Shown: piece after piece, positions 35,690-45,775 of the stretch | Numbering within the stretch: position 1 is the first letter of the stretch | Layout of the letters: each line of letters begins with the position of its first letter | NCBI RefSeq assembly: GCF_002776525.5 | Contig: NC_045453.1 | Coordinates: 33,657,117-33,721,116 of the forward strand | DNA length: 64,000 bases | Origin: Piliocolobus tephrosceles | Taxonomy: Eukaryota > Chordata > Mammalia > Primates > Cercopithecidae | Direction: 5' to 3' | The notes under the pieces: model-generated | Seen by the model: only the letters and a program-made list of their open reading frames with translations | Database searches by the model: none | What the model was told of the DNA's origin: nothing | Program-made: the position numbers and the translations under genes

Positions 35690-35900
35690 AATCACGGTTG
35701 GCAAACTTTTGTGCAAAAGGCCAGACAATAAACATTTTAGGCTTTGCTTACCAGATGCTTCTGACACATCTATGCAACTCTGTCATTGTGGCCATCTATA
35801 AACAAATGGGTACGTCTGTGTTCCAATAAAACTTTATTGGCAAAACCAGGTGTTGGGTGGATGTGGCCTGAGGACCACGGTTTAACAACCTCTGATATAA
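35690..35900 (+). mobile_element. hAT-Charlie-type nonautonomous DNA transposon
   Basis: GTTGGCAAACTTTTGTGCAA, GGCCAGACAATAAACATTTT, AGGCTTTGCTTACCAG and CAATAAAACTTTATTGGCAA are hallmark blocks of a well-known MER/Charlie element. GTGGCCTGAGGACCACGGTT lies at the right end. No transposase. Name uncertain. Confidence 0.8.
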
Positions 35901-36084
35901 GGGATCACTGGAAGAGTGTTTTAGAAACACCCGACCAAGTCTATTGGAGAGATGCGGAGTCAAACACTCACAGTGACCTCAGTGGAACAATGGGTCTAGT
36001 TAAGGGTTTCACTTCTCAGACTGAGGTGGGAGGAGGGACTCAACTCCAGAGGTGGGGCTTGGGCACTGAACCAGATTGAGGACT
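35901..36084. other. Unassigned sequence
   Basis: Nothing recognised. Confidence 0.35.
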
Positions 36085-36475
36085 AGCGGAACAGGACCAG
36101 AGCAAAAGCATCTTTCCAAAAAGACACGCCCACCAGTGTGTCAATGTAGTGTTGTCAAGGCAACATCACTGCCCCTTTCTACGGCAATGATCCAATGACC
36201 CAAAAGTTACTACCCCTTCCCTAGAAATTTCTGCATAAGCTGCCCCTTAATCTGCATGTTATTAAAAGTGGGTATAAATGTGACTGCAAAACTGCCGTGA
36301 GCTGCTCCTGCCTACGGGGTAGCCCCGCTCTGAAGGAGCAATCACGGAGCTGTAACACTGCCACCTCAATCAAGCTGCTTTCTTCTACCTGGCTTATCCT
36401 TGAATTCTTTCCTGGACAAAACCAAAATCTTCATGGGCTAAGCCCCCGTTTGGAGCTTCCCTGTTCTGCATGAAG
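36085..36475 (+). mobile_element. ERV1-type solo LTR (endogenous retrovirus relic)
   Basis: AAAAGACACGCCCACCAGTG lies in U3. TATAAA at 36273-36278 is in ATTAAAAGTGGGTATAAATG. CCTACGGGGTAGCCCCGCTC and GAATTCTTTCCTGGACAAAA follow, then GGGCTAAGCCCC. This order matches a class I LTR consensus I know but cannot name. The poly(A)-signal position reads AATCAA (36368-36373) instead of AATAAA. No gag, pol or env sequence is adjacent. Confidence 0.72.
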
Positions 36476-37528
36476 ACCAGTGTCTGAGATAAAGTTCATC
36501 CTGTAAGGGCTGGACATGGGGAAGCTCTGAATTGGCCTCTGCACAAATGGAGAAGGCCACACGGATGGTGACTCATCTATTAACTGGATATTCCTTTGGA
36601 AGTATAAAGGCTAGGTGTTCCCAAGAGGACAAGCTTTAGGAGCTCCACACCTACTCCTGGCAACTATACTCTAATCTTGTGACTTGCAATGGGGCAGTTT
36701 TTGAATTTCTGAAACACAGATTAATCATGCAACTACAAGACTATCCTTGGAACCCAGTGTCACTAAAGCCATCTGGGAATGTCCTTTCCATACACCTCTA
36801 CAGACACAACTAAGCAAAGCTTTCATAGGATGAAAGTAGCAGCCAGGTGTGTGAACAGAGGCCAGGAACCAAGAGCACACAGGAGCCTTAGAGGTAGAAG
36901 GCACATATCACTGTTACTGCAGGGTAGGACACCAGTGGTAGGGCATGAACCACAGAATGAGAGAGGGGCTCTAGAAGTCTTCTTGCACAGTAAGAGACCA
37001 ATGTTGTGCTTTTTGTTCATAGCCCTGCTGTTGCATGTTTCTCAGTTGTACAGCCGATAAATGACATGTTGACTTTAAGGGATAAAAATCCAGTCATAGA
37101 CTTGTCTCATGTCAGCCCACAGAGAGGGACTCCTGGGGGACTTGGTCATTGGACAGATCATGGATTTAGTCTTGGCAAATGGAGTTAGTTTCCCCAACCA
37201 GCTGAAAGAGGCTCTGTTTCCATTACAGTCCAGTTGATGCACTTATGGATTGCTTGTTCAATAAAAAGAAACTAAGTAGGAGATATTTAAGGAACTTGAG
37301 AAGCATTCAGAAAATCTGAAGCAAAAATGGTTTAACTGCAGACACTGGCATGTAGTTTTTAAGGTATACAATTAGGAAAATTTGTACAGTAATTAGGTCA
37401 ATTAATGAGAGTTCCATGTTCATCCTCTTCATTGGTTAAGCCTGAGAATTTTTTTTTTCTTGCCCAACATCTCAAAATTCTTAGTTTGAGCTGATTTTTC
37501 TGATAAATTCTTAGAAATTTCTGAATGA
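36476..37528. other. Unassigned unique sequence
   Basis: About 1 kb with no recognised repeat. The 93-codon plus-strand frame (36779-37060) has no recognisable features. Confidence 0.45.
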
Positions 37529-37839
37529 GGCCGGGCGTGGTGGCTCACGTCTGTAATCCCAGTACTTTGGGCGGCCGAGGTGGGAGGATCACTTGAGGTC
37601 AGGAGCTTGAGACCAGCCTGGACAACATGGCAAAATCCCGTCTCTACTAAAAACGCAAAAATTAGCCAGGTGTGGTGGCACATGCCTGTAATCCCAGCTA
37701 CTCAGGAGGCTGATGCACAAGAAGGGCTTGCACCTGGGAAGTGAAGGCTGCCGTGAGCCGAGATGGTGCCATTGCACTCCAGCCTGAGTGACAGAGGGAA
37801 ACTCTGTATCAAAAAAAAAAATAAATAAATGAATAAAAG
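37529..37839 (+). mobile_element. AluS-type, full length
   Basis: GGCCGGGCGTGGTGGCTCAC through CAGGAGCTTGAGACCAGCCT to an A-rich tail with ATAAATAAATGAATAAA. The AGACCAGCCTGGACAACATGG block points to AluS/AluJ age. It forms an inverted pair with the Alu at 38445-38725. Confidence 0.93.
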
Positions 37840-38386
37840 AAAATTTCTGGTTGGAATGAGGTCTTACTATTAACAAAACCTGACAGATGAACACTTTATG
37901 CACCAGGAGTATTTGCCAAGCTGACCCCAGTGATCCCAGACAGTCTTTTGCCAAAACAGGTGTAGACCATAGAGAGTATAGACCCTGGTCAAACCAAAGG
38001 CAGCCCCTATTCACAACACAGTGACCCTCTATCACGGGACTCTCCTTTGCTTGACTTTTTAACTTCAGCTCCCACTACCGACACCATCACACTGCTCTTG
38101 GTGTCAGCCTCTGCTCTGAAGAGCATGGTCTCCCCTGCTCCACACTGCACAACCCATCATCTTTCAGACCTCTCTTTCTCAGCCTGGGTTCTCTTTCACT
38201 GTCTTTTCTACTGGTCCTATTTTTATTCATCTTTCTACACCCAACTCAAGCCCTTCTTCTTCCGAGTAGACCCTTGTAACCTCTGTAAACCTACCTCCTA
38301 TCAAACTTCTTAGTGCTCATTTTCAACAGTAAGTGTCAACGTTTGTTTTTAATTCTCTTTTTCCCTCTCTCTCTATATGTATATAT
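37840..38386. other. Unassigned; possible L2-like pieces
   Basis: The stretch between the two Alus. CTCAAGCCCTTCTTCTTCCG (38248) is faintly L2-like. Nothing firm. Confidence 0.35.
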
Positions 38387-38725
38387 TTATTTTATTTTAT
38401 TTTATTTTATTTTATTTTATTTTATTTTATTTTATTTTATTTTAAGATAGAGTCTTGCTCTGTCACCCAGGCTGGAGTGCAGTGGTGTGATCTTGGCTCA
38501 CTGCAACATCTCCCTCCCGGGTTCAAGGGATTCTCCTGCCTCAGCCTCCTGGGTAGCTGGGATTAGAGGCACAAGCCACCACAGCTGGCTAATTCTTGTA
38601 TTTTTAGTAGAAACGAGGTTTCACTATGTTGGTCAGGCTGGTCTTGTACTCCTGACCTCAAGTGATCCACCCACCTTAGCCTCCCAAAGTGCTGGGATTA
38701 CAGGCATGAGCCACCGTGCCTGGCC
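38387..38725 (-). mobile_element. Alu, antisense, with (TTTTA)n tail expansion
   Basis: About 11-12 TTTTA units (38387-38444) replace the usual poly(T). Then AGTCTTGCTCTGTCACCCAG through GAGCCACCGTGCCTGGCC. TAATTCTCT lies on both sides (about 38350 and 38726), consistent with a target duplication. Confidence 0.94.
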
Positions 38726-38954
38726 TAATTCTCTCTTTCAGTATATAGATTTTGGTTTCCCAAACCAGTGATCAGGGACTGCATTTTATATTTATTCAAC
38801 GAGTGTTTGTTGAAGTAATTAACATCGGTTGTTCATTATTTGTAACTTAAATAATATGAAGTCAATTGGCATGATTAAAGCTCTATAGTCTTAAGCAAAA
38901 TAGCAATGATTAGTTACCAGTTGCTTGCTTTAAGTATAACCTGGGGAATGGAGT
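38726..38954. other. Unassigned A/T-rich sequence
   Basis: Nothing recognised. Confidence 0.4.
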
Positions 38955-39939
38955 TGAAAGTGACCAGCATTGTGGCCTTTGCTTTGGGGGCTGCCTGCCA
39001 CGCTGATGGCAGGAGCTGCTTCAGACACCCTACCACTGCCATCACGTTGGCTGCAGCAGGGAGGCATTGCCTGGGTTGCGTGCTCCATGGAGCCGGCGGG
39101 AGCCACATCCCTTCTGAGTTGGGGTGGGAGCTCCCTGGGTGCCACTGCAGCTGCCCAGACTGCACTGCAGACCCAGGCCCCTGCCCCATGGAGAAGGCAG
39201 GAGCCCCGCCCTCCTGGTCATGACTGCAGCCACCCAAACTGCAGCTGAAGACTCAGGCATCCTTGTACTCTTGGGGGACTGGGAAGGGCCCCCTGCCCTT
39301 GCAGGCTCGGAAGTGCCTGCTCCCACTGCCTGGCTTCTTCCTGCTGCTGGTGTCTGCTCCAATCTCAGAAAAGTTGGGGCCAAACCTGGGCATCATGAAT
39401 GGCAGCAGAAGGCAGACAGGTTCCTGGGCAGAAGGGGATGGTTCCCTGGTAAGGCCAATCCCATGGACTGGAGTGAAGACTTGTGGTACCTTTTCTGGAC
39501 CCTCCCATGGCTGCCCATGAACTAACTGGCACATATTTTCTCCCCTCTGTGGTCCATAAAAGCACCGGGCTTAGCCAGAGCAGGCAGAGAATGGAGAGAC
39601 GACGGGATGACCAGCAGCAGAGAGGAGTGGGACAACCACTGCAGCTGATAGCTGCAGAGATGATGGGACAACCTGATGGCAGAGAAGAGCCACCCTCTCC
39701 AGAATCTCTCTGCTGAGCACTGAACACTTGATGGGACGAGCTGCTTACAGAGAAGAGCTACCCGCTGTAAGTCTCCCCTGAGCTGTTGTGACACTCAATA
39801 AGCTTCTCTTTGTCTTGCTCACCCTCCACTTATCTGCGTACCTCATTCTTCCTGAACCCATGGCAAGAGTTTGGGAAAAGGTGCCACTATTCACAGAGGT
39901 TTCTGTGCAGAAAAAGGATACCCCAAATATCCCCTAACA
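38955..39939 (+). mobile_element. ERV1-type solo LTR of about 985 bp (endogenous retrovirus relic)
   Basis: Proposed start TGAAAGTGACCAGCA and end CCCCTAACA give TG...CA termini. GC-rich U3 blocks include GGGAGGCATTGCCTGG, GCAGGAGCCCCGCCCTCCTG, and CTCAGAAAAGTTGGGGCC. A TATA-like CCATAAAAGC is at 39555-39564. Degenerate repeats of CAGAGANGAG (about 39570-39760) follow. CACTCAATAAG (39793-39803) sits where a poly(A) signal is expected but reads AATAAG. CCTCATTCTTCCTG and ATCCCCTAACA close U5. Overlapping frames of 77-133 codons are GC-driven and not genes. HERV-I/LTR10 or HUERS-type is possible. No clear flanking duplication. Confidence 0.78.
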
Positions 39940-40119
39940 ATACCAATGCTATTATCCTAAAATAAACTGGACATATTTCTCAGTGTGAAATTTTGGAGAA
40001 GGCAGTAGACCAGCATTGCAAGACCATGTTTCTACCTGTACTCTGATCTGTTTCATTAGCTGTGTAAGTTTTCTTATACTCTCTATTTTCCTCTCAATAA
40101 AACCTTAGAATGCACTTCA
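39940..40119. other. Unassigned sequence
   Basis: Nothing recognised. Confidence 0.35.
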
Positions 40120-40941
40120 ATATGCAAGATAAATGAAAGCCAGGAAAACAAAATTTTGAATGGACACTTCACCAAAGAATATCTACAATTGAAAAATAAA
40201 CATATGGAAAGATACTCAACATCATTTGTCACTTAAAATCACAATAAAATACCACTACAATCTATTAGGATGGTTAAATTTAAAATAAAATCCCACTGAA
40301 CCCCAAATGCTGCGGAGAATGAGGGGCAGTAGGAGCCCTCACTCCTTGTTGATGGGATGAGTGACATATCATGACACAGCCACTCTGGAAGACACTCTTA
40401 ACTTTATAAGAGTTCCTTATAAAGTTAAACTTACTGTAACCCAGGAACCACATTCCTAAGACTTTATTGGAGTGAAAACAAAAAATCTTGTTCACACAAG
40501 AGGCTGCAATGTAAATGTTTGGGGCAGCGTTTTTAAACATCCCCAGAAACTGGAAACAATAGCAATGTCTCTTAATTGGGGAACTGAAAGACACACGATG
40601 GCCCACAGTAAAAGTCAGAAATAAAAGGAAAGAACTCTTGATTCATCAGGGAAGAATCTCAGGTGAATTATGCTACTTGAAAGAAGCCAGCCCCGAAATA
40701 CTGCATATTGTATGTTTCAATGTATACGACATACATCCTGGAAAAGGCAAAATGACAGAGACAGAAACTAAAACAGAGATAGCCAGGGGCTGGGGTGGGG
40801 GGATGGAATGTTCTGTATCTTGATTGTGGTGCTAGTTACGTGACTGTACACATCTGTCAAGACTCACAGAACTGCATTCTAAAAAGATTGAAGTGGACTG
40901 TATCTAAATTATATCTTAGGAAAAAATATATATGTATATAT
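40120..40941 (+). mobile_element. L1M 3' end, sense
   Basis: GAATGGACACTTCACCAAAG, GAAAGATACTCAACATCATT, GGAGAATGAGGGGCAG, GTTGATGGGATGAG, GCCAGGGGCTGGGG, GATTGTGGTGCTAGTTACGT and GAACTGCATTCTAAAAAG follow distal ORF2 and 3' UTR of an L1ME/MC-type element. A 13-bp perfect hairpin (40398-40428) lies inside. An antisense Alu sits at its 3' end. Confidence 0.87.
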
Positions 40942-41221
40942 GTTGAGACGGAGTCTCGCTCTGCAGCGAGGCTGGAGTGCAGCGGTGCAATCTAGGCTGG
41001 CTGCAATCTCCACCTCCCAGGTTCAAGCGATTTTCCTGCCTCAGCCTCCCAAGTAGCTGGGACTGCAGATGCATGCCACCATACCCAGCTAATTTTTGTA
41101 TTTTTAGTAGAGACGGGGTTTCACCATGTTGGCCAGGATGGTCTCAATCTCTTGACCTCATGATCTGCCTGCCTCAGCCTCCCAAAGTGCTGGGATTACA
41201 GTGCGAGTCACCATGACTGGT
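40942..41221 (-). mobile_element. Alu, antisense
   Basis: GAGACGGAGTCTCGCTCTGC to AGTCACCATGACTGG. The tail is replaced by an (AT)-rich ATATATGTATATATG sequence. GAAAAAATATAT before and GAGAAAATATAT after suggest a diverged target duplication. Confidence 0.93.
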
Positions 41222-41620
41222 TGAGAAAATATATTTTTAAAGCTAGCAAGTCTGATTTTACTTGAGATTTGGAAGTCTACCTCCCCAGGCTTCCCAAGGT
41301 GCTCCAGTCAGATCCTGGGCCACCACCAAGTCTCACAGAACCCAGTTTGGAGACCTGTAGACTAGCTCCTCACTGAGCCACTTCTGGATCTCCAATTCTC
41401 TGTCATCTTTCACCTGGGACCCTCCTGGGAGGTGGATGCAGCAGATTCTCTAAAATCCTACTTTTGAACCCTGTTATTTTCATCAGCAAAGCCCTTTCCT
41501 GGACTGCTCCTATGTCCACCACCCCGACTGTCCAGCCGGGCTGGCACCTTCCTAGGGTGAGACTCTGTCTCAGCTTGTCTGCGTAGACGGTCAGCCTCCA
41601 CTCTAGAGGGAGGGAAGTGC
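41222..41620. other. Unassigned sequence
   Basis: Nothing recognised. It flanks the minisatellite. Confidence 0.4.
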
Positions 41621-41793
41621 AGAGCTGGGCCTCCAGCCTCTTGTCCCATGGAGGGTGGGGATGGCATGGCACGCACATCACCCTTACGCTGCAGGGCTGG
41701 GCCTCCTGCCTCCTGTCCCGTGGAGGGTGGGGNNNNNNNNNNTGTCCCGTGGAGGGTGGGGATGGCATTGCACACACATCACCCTGATGCTGC
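41621..41793 (+). repeat. 72-bp-unit GC-rich minisatellite, incomplete
   Basis: Unit 1 (41621-41692) has GAGCTGGGCCTCCAGCCTCT, GGAGGGTGGGGATGGCATGG and CACATCACCC. Unit 2 (41693-41732) is cut by an N run. A partial unit (41743-41793) follows. Similarity between units is about 90%. It is probably a VNTR that collapsed or was left incomplete in the assembly. Confidence 0.88.
41733..41742. other. 10-N assembly gap
   Basis: Ten N inside the minisatellite. The 19 bases on the left (41714-41732) equal those on the right (41743-41761), so the gap may be an unmerged overlap or missing repeat units. Confidence 1.
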
Positions 41794-42224
41794 ACTTGCC
41801 CCAGAAGTCAACACTCAGGGATTTCCCTCCACCATGGGGCTGCCTGAAAATTGGCAAGAATTCTCAGCACAAAACAAAAAACCAAACTGGTATGATGCCT
41901 CAGAGCATGTTCATCTGGGGTTTTTAGTTATTTTAAAATTTTCTTTTCATTCTAATAAAGGACAGCTTTTTCTCTAATCCGCAGATATGGCTGAATCGCT
42001 GTTTTCCAAGCAGCACACCGAAAATATTCCTACCTGAGGAGCGGAGTAGTATCCATGGAGACACAACACCAAGGCCCTCAGTATCTCACAGGCTGGCAGG
42101 CCCAGCAAGGAGCGAGCACCACGGCTTGTTAGTAAGAGGCGGCTAATGAGAGAGCCTGTTACTGACTCTGGGGTCCCTGAAACACCCTTCGCTGGGGCCT
42201 CGCTCATTCCTGGGAGGAATGCCG
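41794..42224. other. Unassigned sequence
   Basis: Nothing recognised. Relatively GC-rich around 42050-42224. Confidence 0.4.
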
Positions 42225-42430
42225 TCGAGTGGTTTGATCCTGGGCTTGAGCGGGACTGCGGGATTTGACTCCTAACCCCTCATTTGTGGCTGCAGGAGGC
42301 TAGACAAGCGCTTAACTCCTTTGAGCTCTTCTCTGTAAAAGGCAGACTGTAGCACCTATCCCCTAAATGTATTGAAATGATTCAACAAATGTGAGCACAG
42401 CATCAGTCTCCTGCCGGGTCCACACTGAGA
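42225..42430 (+). mobile_element. MIR SINE, sense
   Basis: GTGGTTTGATCCTGGGCTTG, CTTAACTCCTTTGAGCTCTT and AAATGATTCAACAAATGTGA follow MIR, diverged. Confidence 0.65.
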
Positions 42431-43009
42431 AATCAATGATAGCTATGATTAACTTCATGCCCATGCCCATTGGGTCCATTCAAACCACCGAGCCCCGTGG
42501 TTGAGTTGGGCTACAGGCTGCCCTGCCCCCACCAACACAGCACATCTCGGCGGTCCCAGACAGGTGGGCGGAGGGACTCCGAGACAGCACCTTAGGGAAG
42601 GTGTCAATGCACAGGAACCTGGCGGGCATCCTTGGCGAGGTTTCGCCCTCTCCTGGCAGAGACCTTAGTGGATCCTGGGACTCCACTCTGCACCCAAAGA
42701 GCAGCCTAACTCCAGGGAGAGGCAAAGGCCAAGAGAGGCCGAGGAGTCAGCCTGACTCCTGGAAATTGTTCAGTATGTATGTATTGAGTGAGCGATTTAA
42801 CGAATGACCTTTAGAGTACCCATAGCTCTCCACTTCACCGGGCTGGCTGACACCACATACAGACAACCCAGAGACACAGAAGGTAATGGAACAGACCGGT
42901 GACTTGCAGGGGAGGCTCACAGCAAGGCCATGCTGGACCCCCCGCCCCACGCAGTTCCCAGGGGAACTGTTGTCATAAATAACTCCTTTTGTGTTCTGAT
43001 TTCCCTTTT
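42431..43009. other. Unassigned sequence
   Basis: Nothing recognised. A 166-codon minus-strand frame (42747-43247) runs through this into an antisense L2 and has no recognisable domain. Confidence 0.4.
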
Positions 43010-43397
43010 CACAGGCCTGACCACCATGTCTGCATTCCCCTCCCTTGCTCCCTGGAATTCTTTCTGTTCCCCAAAGGTGCCAGGATCTCCCTGAGCCCGG
43101 CCTTTGCTCTCGCTGGTGCAGCTCCCTGTCTTTGGCATCACCCTTGATGACTTCAGCACAGGACTTGTCTTGGTTGCCATGGCACCAGACCAGAGGCCCT
43201 TCACCCCAGTGCTGCAGCCTAGCATAGTGCGTTATCACGCTAGCCACTTCCCGAAATCACCTTGCTTACAGTTTACTTGTGTGCTGTTTGTCTTCTCCCA
43301 CTAGAGTGAAAGCCCCATGAAGGTGAGATTTTCATAGCTGAGTACATCACTGACTCCCCAGTGCCCAGAACATGCCTGAGACATAAAAAGCATAGAT
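43010..43397 (+). mobile_element. L2 LINE 3' region, sense
   Basis: GCTCCCTGGAATTCTTTCTG, CCCACTAGAGTGAAAGCCCC, ATGAAGGTGAGATTTTCATA and CCAGTGCCCAGAACATGCCT trace the L2 3' end. Confidence 0.8.
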
Positions 43398-43672
43398 GTT
43401 GGATGGATGGAGGGAGGGAAGGAAGGAAGGAAGGAAGGAAGGAAGGAAGGAAGGAAGGAAGGAAGGAAAGAAGGGAGGGAGAGAAGGAGGAAGGGAGCGG
43501 GGAAGGGAGGGAGAGAAGGAGGAAGGGAGCAGGGAAGGGAGGGAGAGAAGGAGGAAGGGAGCAGGGAAGGGAGGGAGGGAGAAAGAAAGGGGAAGAAAGG
43601 GAGGGAGGAGGGAAGGGAGGGAGGAAGGGAGGGAGGGAGGGGGAAGGGAGGGAGGGAGGGAGAAAGGAAGGA
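43398..43672 (+). repeat. Polypurine (GGAA)n/(GGGA)n tract with 32-bp higher-order unit
   Basis: Thirteen pure GGAA units (43417-43468) are followed by A/G-only degenerate sequence. The 32-bp unit beginning GAGAGAAGGAGGAAGGGAGC recurs at 43479, 43511 and 43543. Apart from three C bases and a few T at the edges it is all purine. Arg/Glu/Gly frames on the plus strand and Pro/Ser/Leu frames on the minus strand (95-151 residues) are artefacts. Confidence 0.96.
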
Positions 43673-43708
43673 TTATGGGTATTTGGATGGATAGATGAAC
43701 ATGAGCAG

Positions 43709-43996
43709 GGCAGGGCACGGTGGCTCATGCCTGTAATACCAGCACTTTGGGAGGCCGAGGCAGGTAGATCATAAGGTCAGGAGATCGAGACCATCCTGGC
43801 TAACACGGTGAAACCCCATCTCTATTAAAAATACAAAAAATTAGCCAGGCATGGTGGCACGTGCCTGTAGCTACTCAGGAGGTTGAGGCAGAAGAATCGC
43901 TCAAACCCGGAGGCAGAGGTTGCAGTGAGCTGAGATCGCACCACTGCACTCCAGTCTGGGTGACAGACCAAGATTCTGAAAAAAAAAAAAAAGAAG
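43709..43996 (+). mobile_element. AluY/S, with short internal deletion
   Basis: GGCAGGGCACGGTGGCTCAT to a poly(A) ending AAAGAAGAAAT. The segment GTGCCTGTAGCTACTCAGGA lacks the usual GTCCCA bases. Confidence 0.92.
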
Positions 43997-44035
43997 AAAT
44001 CATGAACAGATGACTGCATACCTATCTGCATGTGT

Positions 44036-44205
44036 ACATGGATGAATAGATGAATAAATGGGTGGATGAGGGTATGCGTGTGTGGATGATGGGTGGATGG
44101 CAGATGGGTAAGTGGATGATGGGTGGCTGGGTGATGGGTGGGCGGTTGAGTGAATTAATAGATGGAGGGAATACATTGATTGATGGATAGACAAATGCCT
44201 GGGTT
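44036..44205 (+). repeat. Degenerate (GGAT)n/(GATG)n tract
   Basis: TGGATGAATAGATGAATAAA, GGATGATGGGTGGATGG and similar words fill the stretch. It is an imperfect tetranucleotide repeat downstream of the Alu. Confidence 0.88.
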
Positions 44206-45454
44206 GATGACTTAGCCAGTGGGAGGCAGATGCTTCTCTCCTAGGACTTTCTGTCTTCCAGGTAAAATGTCTCCCAGCCTCGTGCTGATGCTAGTTCTCA
44301 CAATGAGGCAAATTCATTTTATATCATGCAAAGAACCTCAACTTTATGGGGAAAAGCCATCCTTGGCTTCACAGACAAAAATACTCCAGGCGGGTTGCCA
44401 GGACCTCATTCCATGCCTCCAGTTAGATGGGGCACTTGGGGCTGAGTGGCGAGAGCAGCCCCTAAGCAATGTGGTGATTTCTGAAGTGTGCTCTCCCTGG
44501 CTGAGCTTGCTGAGCTTTCATCTTTGTAATTACGCTGGGACACATTTCTCATCACAGACACCAGGAGAAACCACAAGCAAGCCGGCAGCTGGTTGAGCAA
44601 GAAAGAGCAAAGCAAAGATTGACCTAGTTTGGATAAAGTGGGATCTCACCTGAGCCTTTCCCAGACGGAAATCACACTAAACCAGAGCTCTCTGTGTCTT
44701 GCACACACAGATTGTTTTTCTTCAGTCTCTTCTTATTACAGTGATATTTTTTTTTTTTTTTTGCAAGTTTTGTTCTATTCGAATTGAGTGGAAGTATAAA
44801 GAATGAAACTAACTGGGAAAATCTGAATGTTCAGCATGCACAAAGCCTCAGGCGCTCGGCGTCCTCTGGAGCCTCTGCCTATAAGTGTAGGTTTGAACCT
44901 AACAAATGAAAGTCTTTAGAAGAGTTCAGATTAATATAAGTACATGATGCATGATGGATCTGGGGATGGCTGGGGAGGTGCGGGGAGGGCGGCACGTAGC
45001 CCGACGGCCCCTTTTGTCTCAGTGGCTGGAGTTATAACCATGGTTACCAGTTCAGGGTCTCCAGATGGGAGTGACCAGGGCAGTGAGAAGCTCAAAACAC
45101 TAGCAGGACTGAGAAAGGACTGAGAATGACAAGCCCAGAGTAAAGCAACTCAGCAGCTGGGACAGACATTCATTTACTTAAAGAGCTACAACGTAGGAGA
45201 GAATAGTTTTTGTGACTTCAGAGGGTAGAACTCAGGCTAACTGATAAAAGTTTCACAGATGCACATTTTGAAAATGAAGCCCAAACTTGTCCCTGCAACT
45301 GGCCGAGCCCTGCACCATGCGGCCGCTGCCTTAGGAACAACCTCTCCTGACGATCTCCTTGTTTGCTCTGCTCCAGTCACAATCGCAGAACTTCCTCCAA
45401 CACACCTTGTCCTTGGTGGGCTCAGGACATTGGTACTTGCTGTTGTCTCTTTCT
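44206..45454. other. Unassigned, with a T run
   Basis: A run of 15-16 T lies at about 44747-44762, followed by A/T-rich sequence that may be an old retroposon. Nothing else is recognisable. The 125-codon plus-strand frame (44219-44596) has no recognisable features. Confidence 0.4.
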
Positions 45455-45775
45455 GAAATGAAATCCCCTTTCCCTTACTAGGGCTGGATCCGGTTTAAAT
45501 CTTTACTCAGAGAAGTCCTCCCTGACCACCATTGTTGAGACGACCCCCCAGGGTTACTCTCTGATGCTGTGATCACCTGAGTTCCTTTGATTCTCAGCAT
45601 TTATCACTCTCTGAAGCAAACTTGTATATGCGTTTATTTCTTCATTACCTCACTTAACGTGTATGAAGACAGGGGCTGCAGCTCTCCCGTGGGCCTCCTG
45701 TGTCCAGCTCCTAAGAGGGTGTCTGATGCACAGTAGGGCCTCAGCTGTGACTGACTGAGTGAGCGCATGAATATG
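45455..45775 (+). mobile_element. L2 LINE 3' end, sense
   Basis: TCTTTACTCAGAGAAGTCCT, CCCTGACCACCATTGTTGAG, GCATTTATCACTCTCTGAAG, GTATGAAGACAGGGGCTGCA and GATGCACAGTAGGGCCTCAG are the standard L2 3' blocks in order. Confidence 0.9.

Noticed and set aside
38906..39794. Many overlapping frames on both strands, suggesting a GC-rich exon or CpG island
   Set aside because: Explained by the GC-rich ERV1 LTR. Frames are open in most phases at once, and there is no splice structure.
36085..39939. The two ERV1 LTRs as ends of a single provirus
   Set aside because: They show no shared sequence that I can see, and the DNA between them is Alu and unique sequence with no retroviral genes.
42747..43247. 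166-codon minus-strand frame
   Set aside because: It runs from unassigned DNA into the antisense of an L2 3' end. Composition is unremarkable and no protein family is recognised.
43273..43774. Several 95-151 residue frames rich in Arg/Glu/Gly or Pro/Ser/Leu
   Set aside because: Direct translations of the (GGAA)n/(GGGA)n polypurine tract in different frames and strands.
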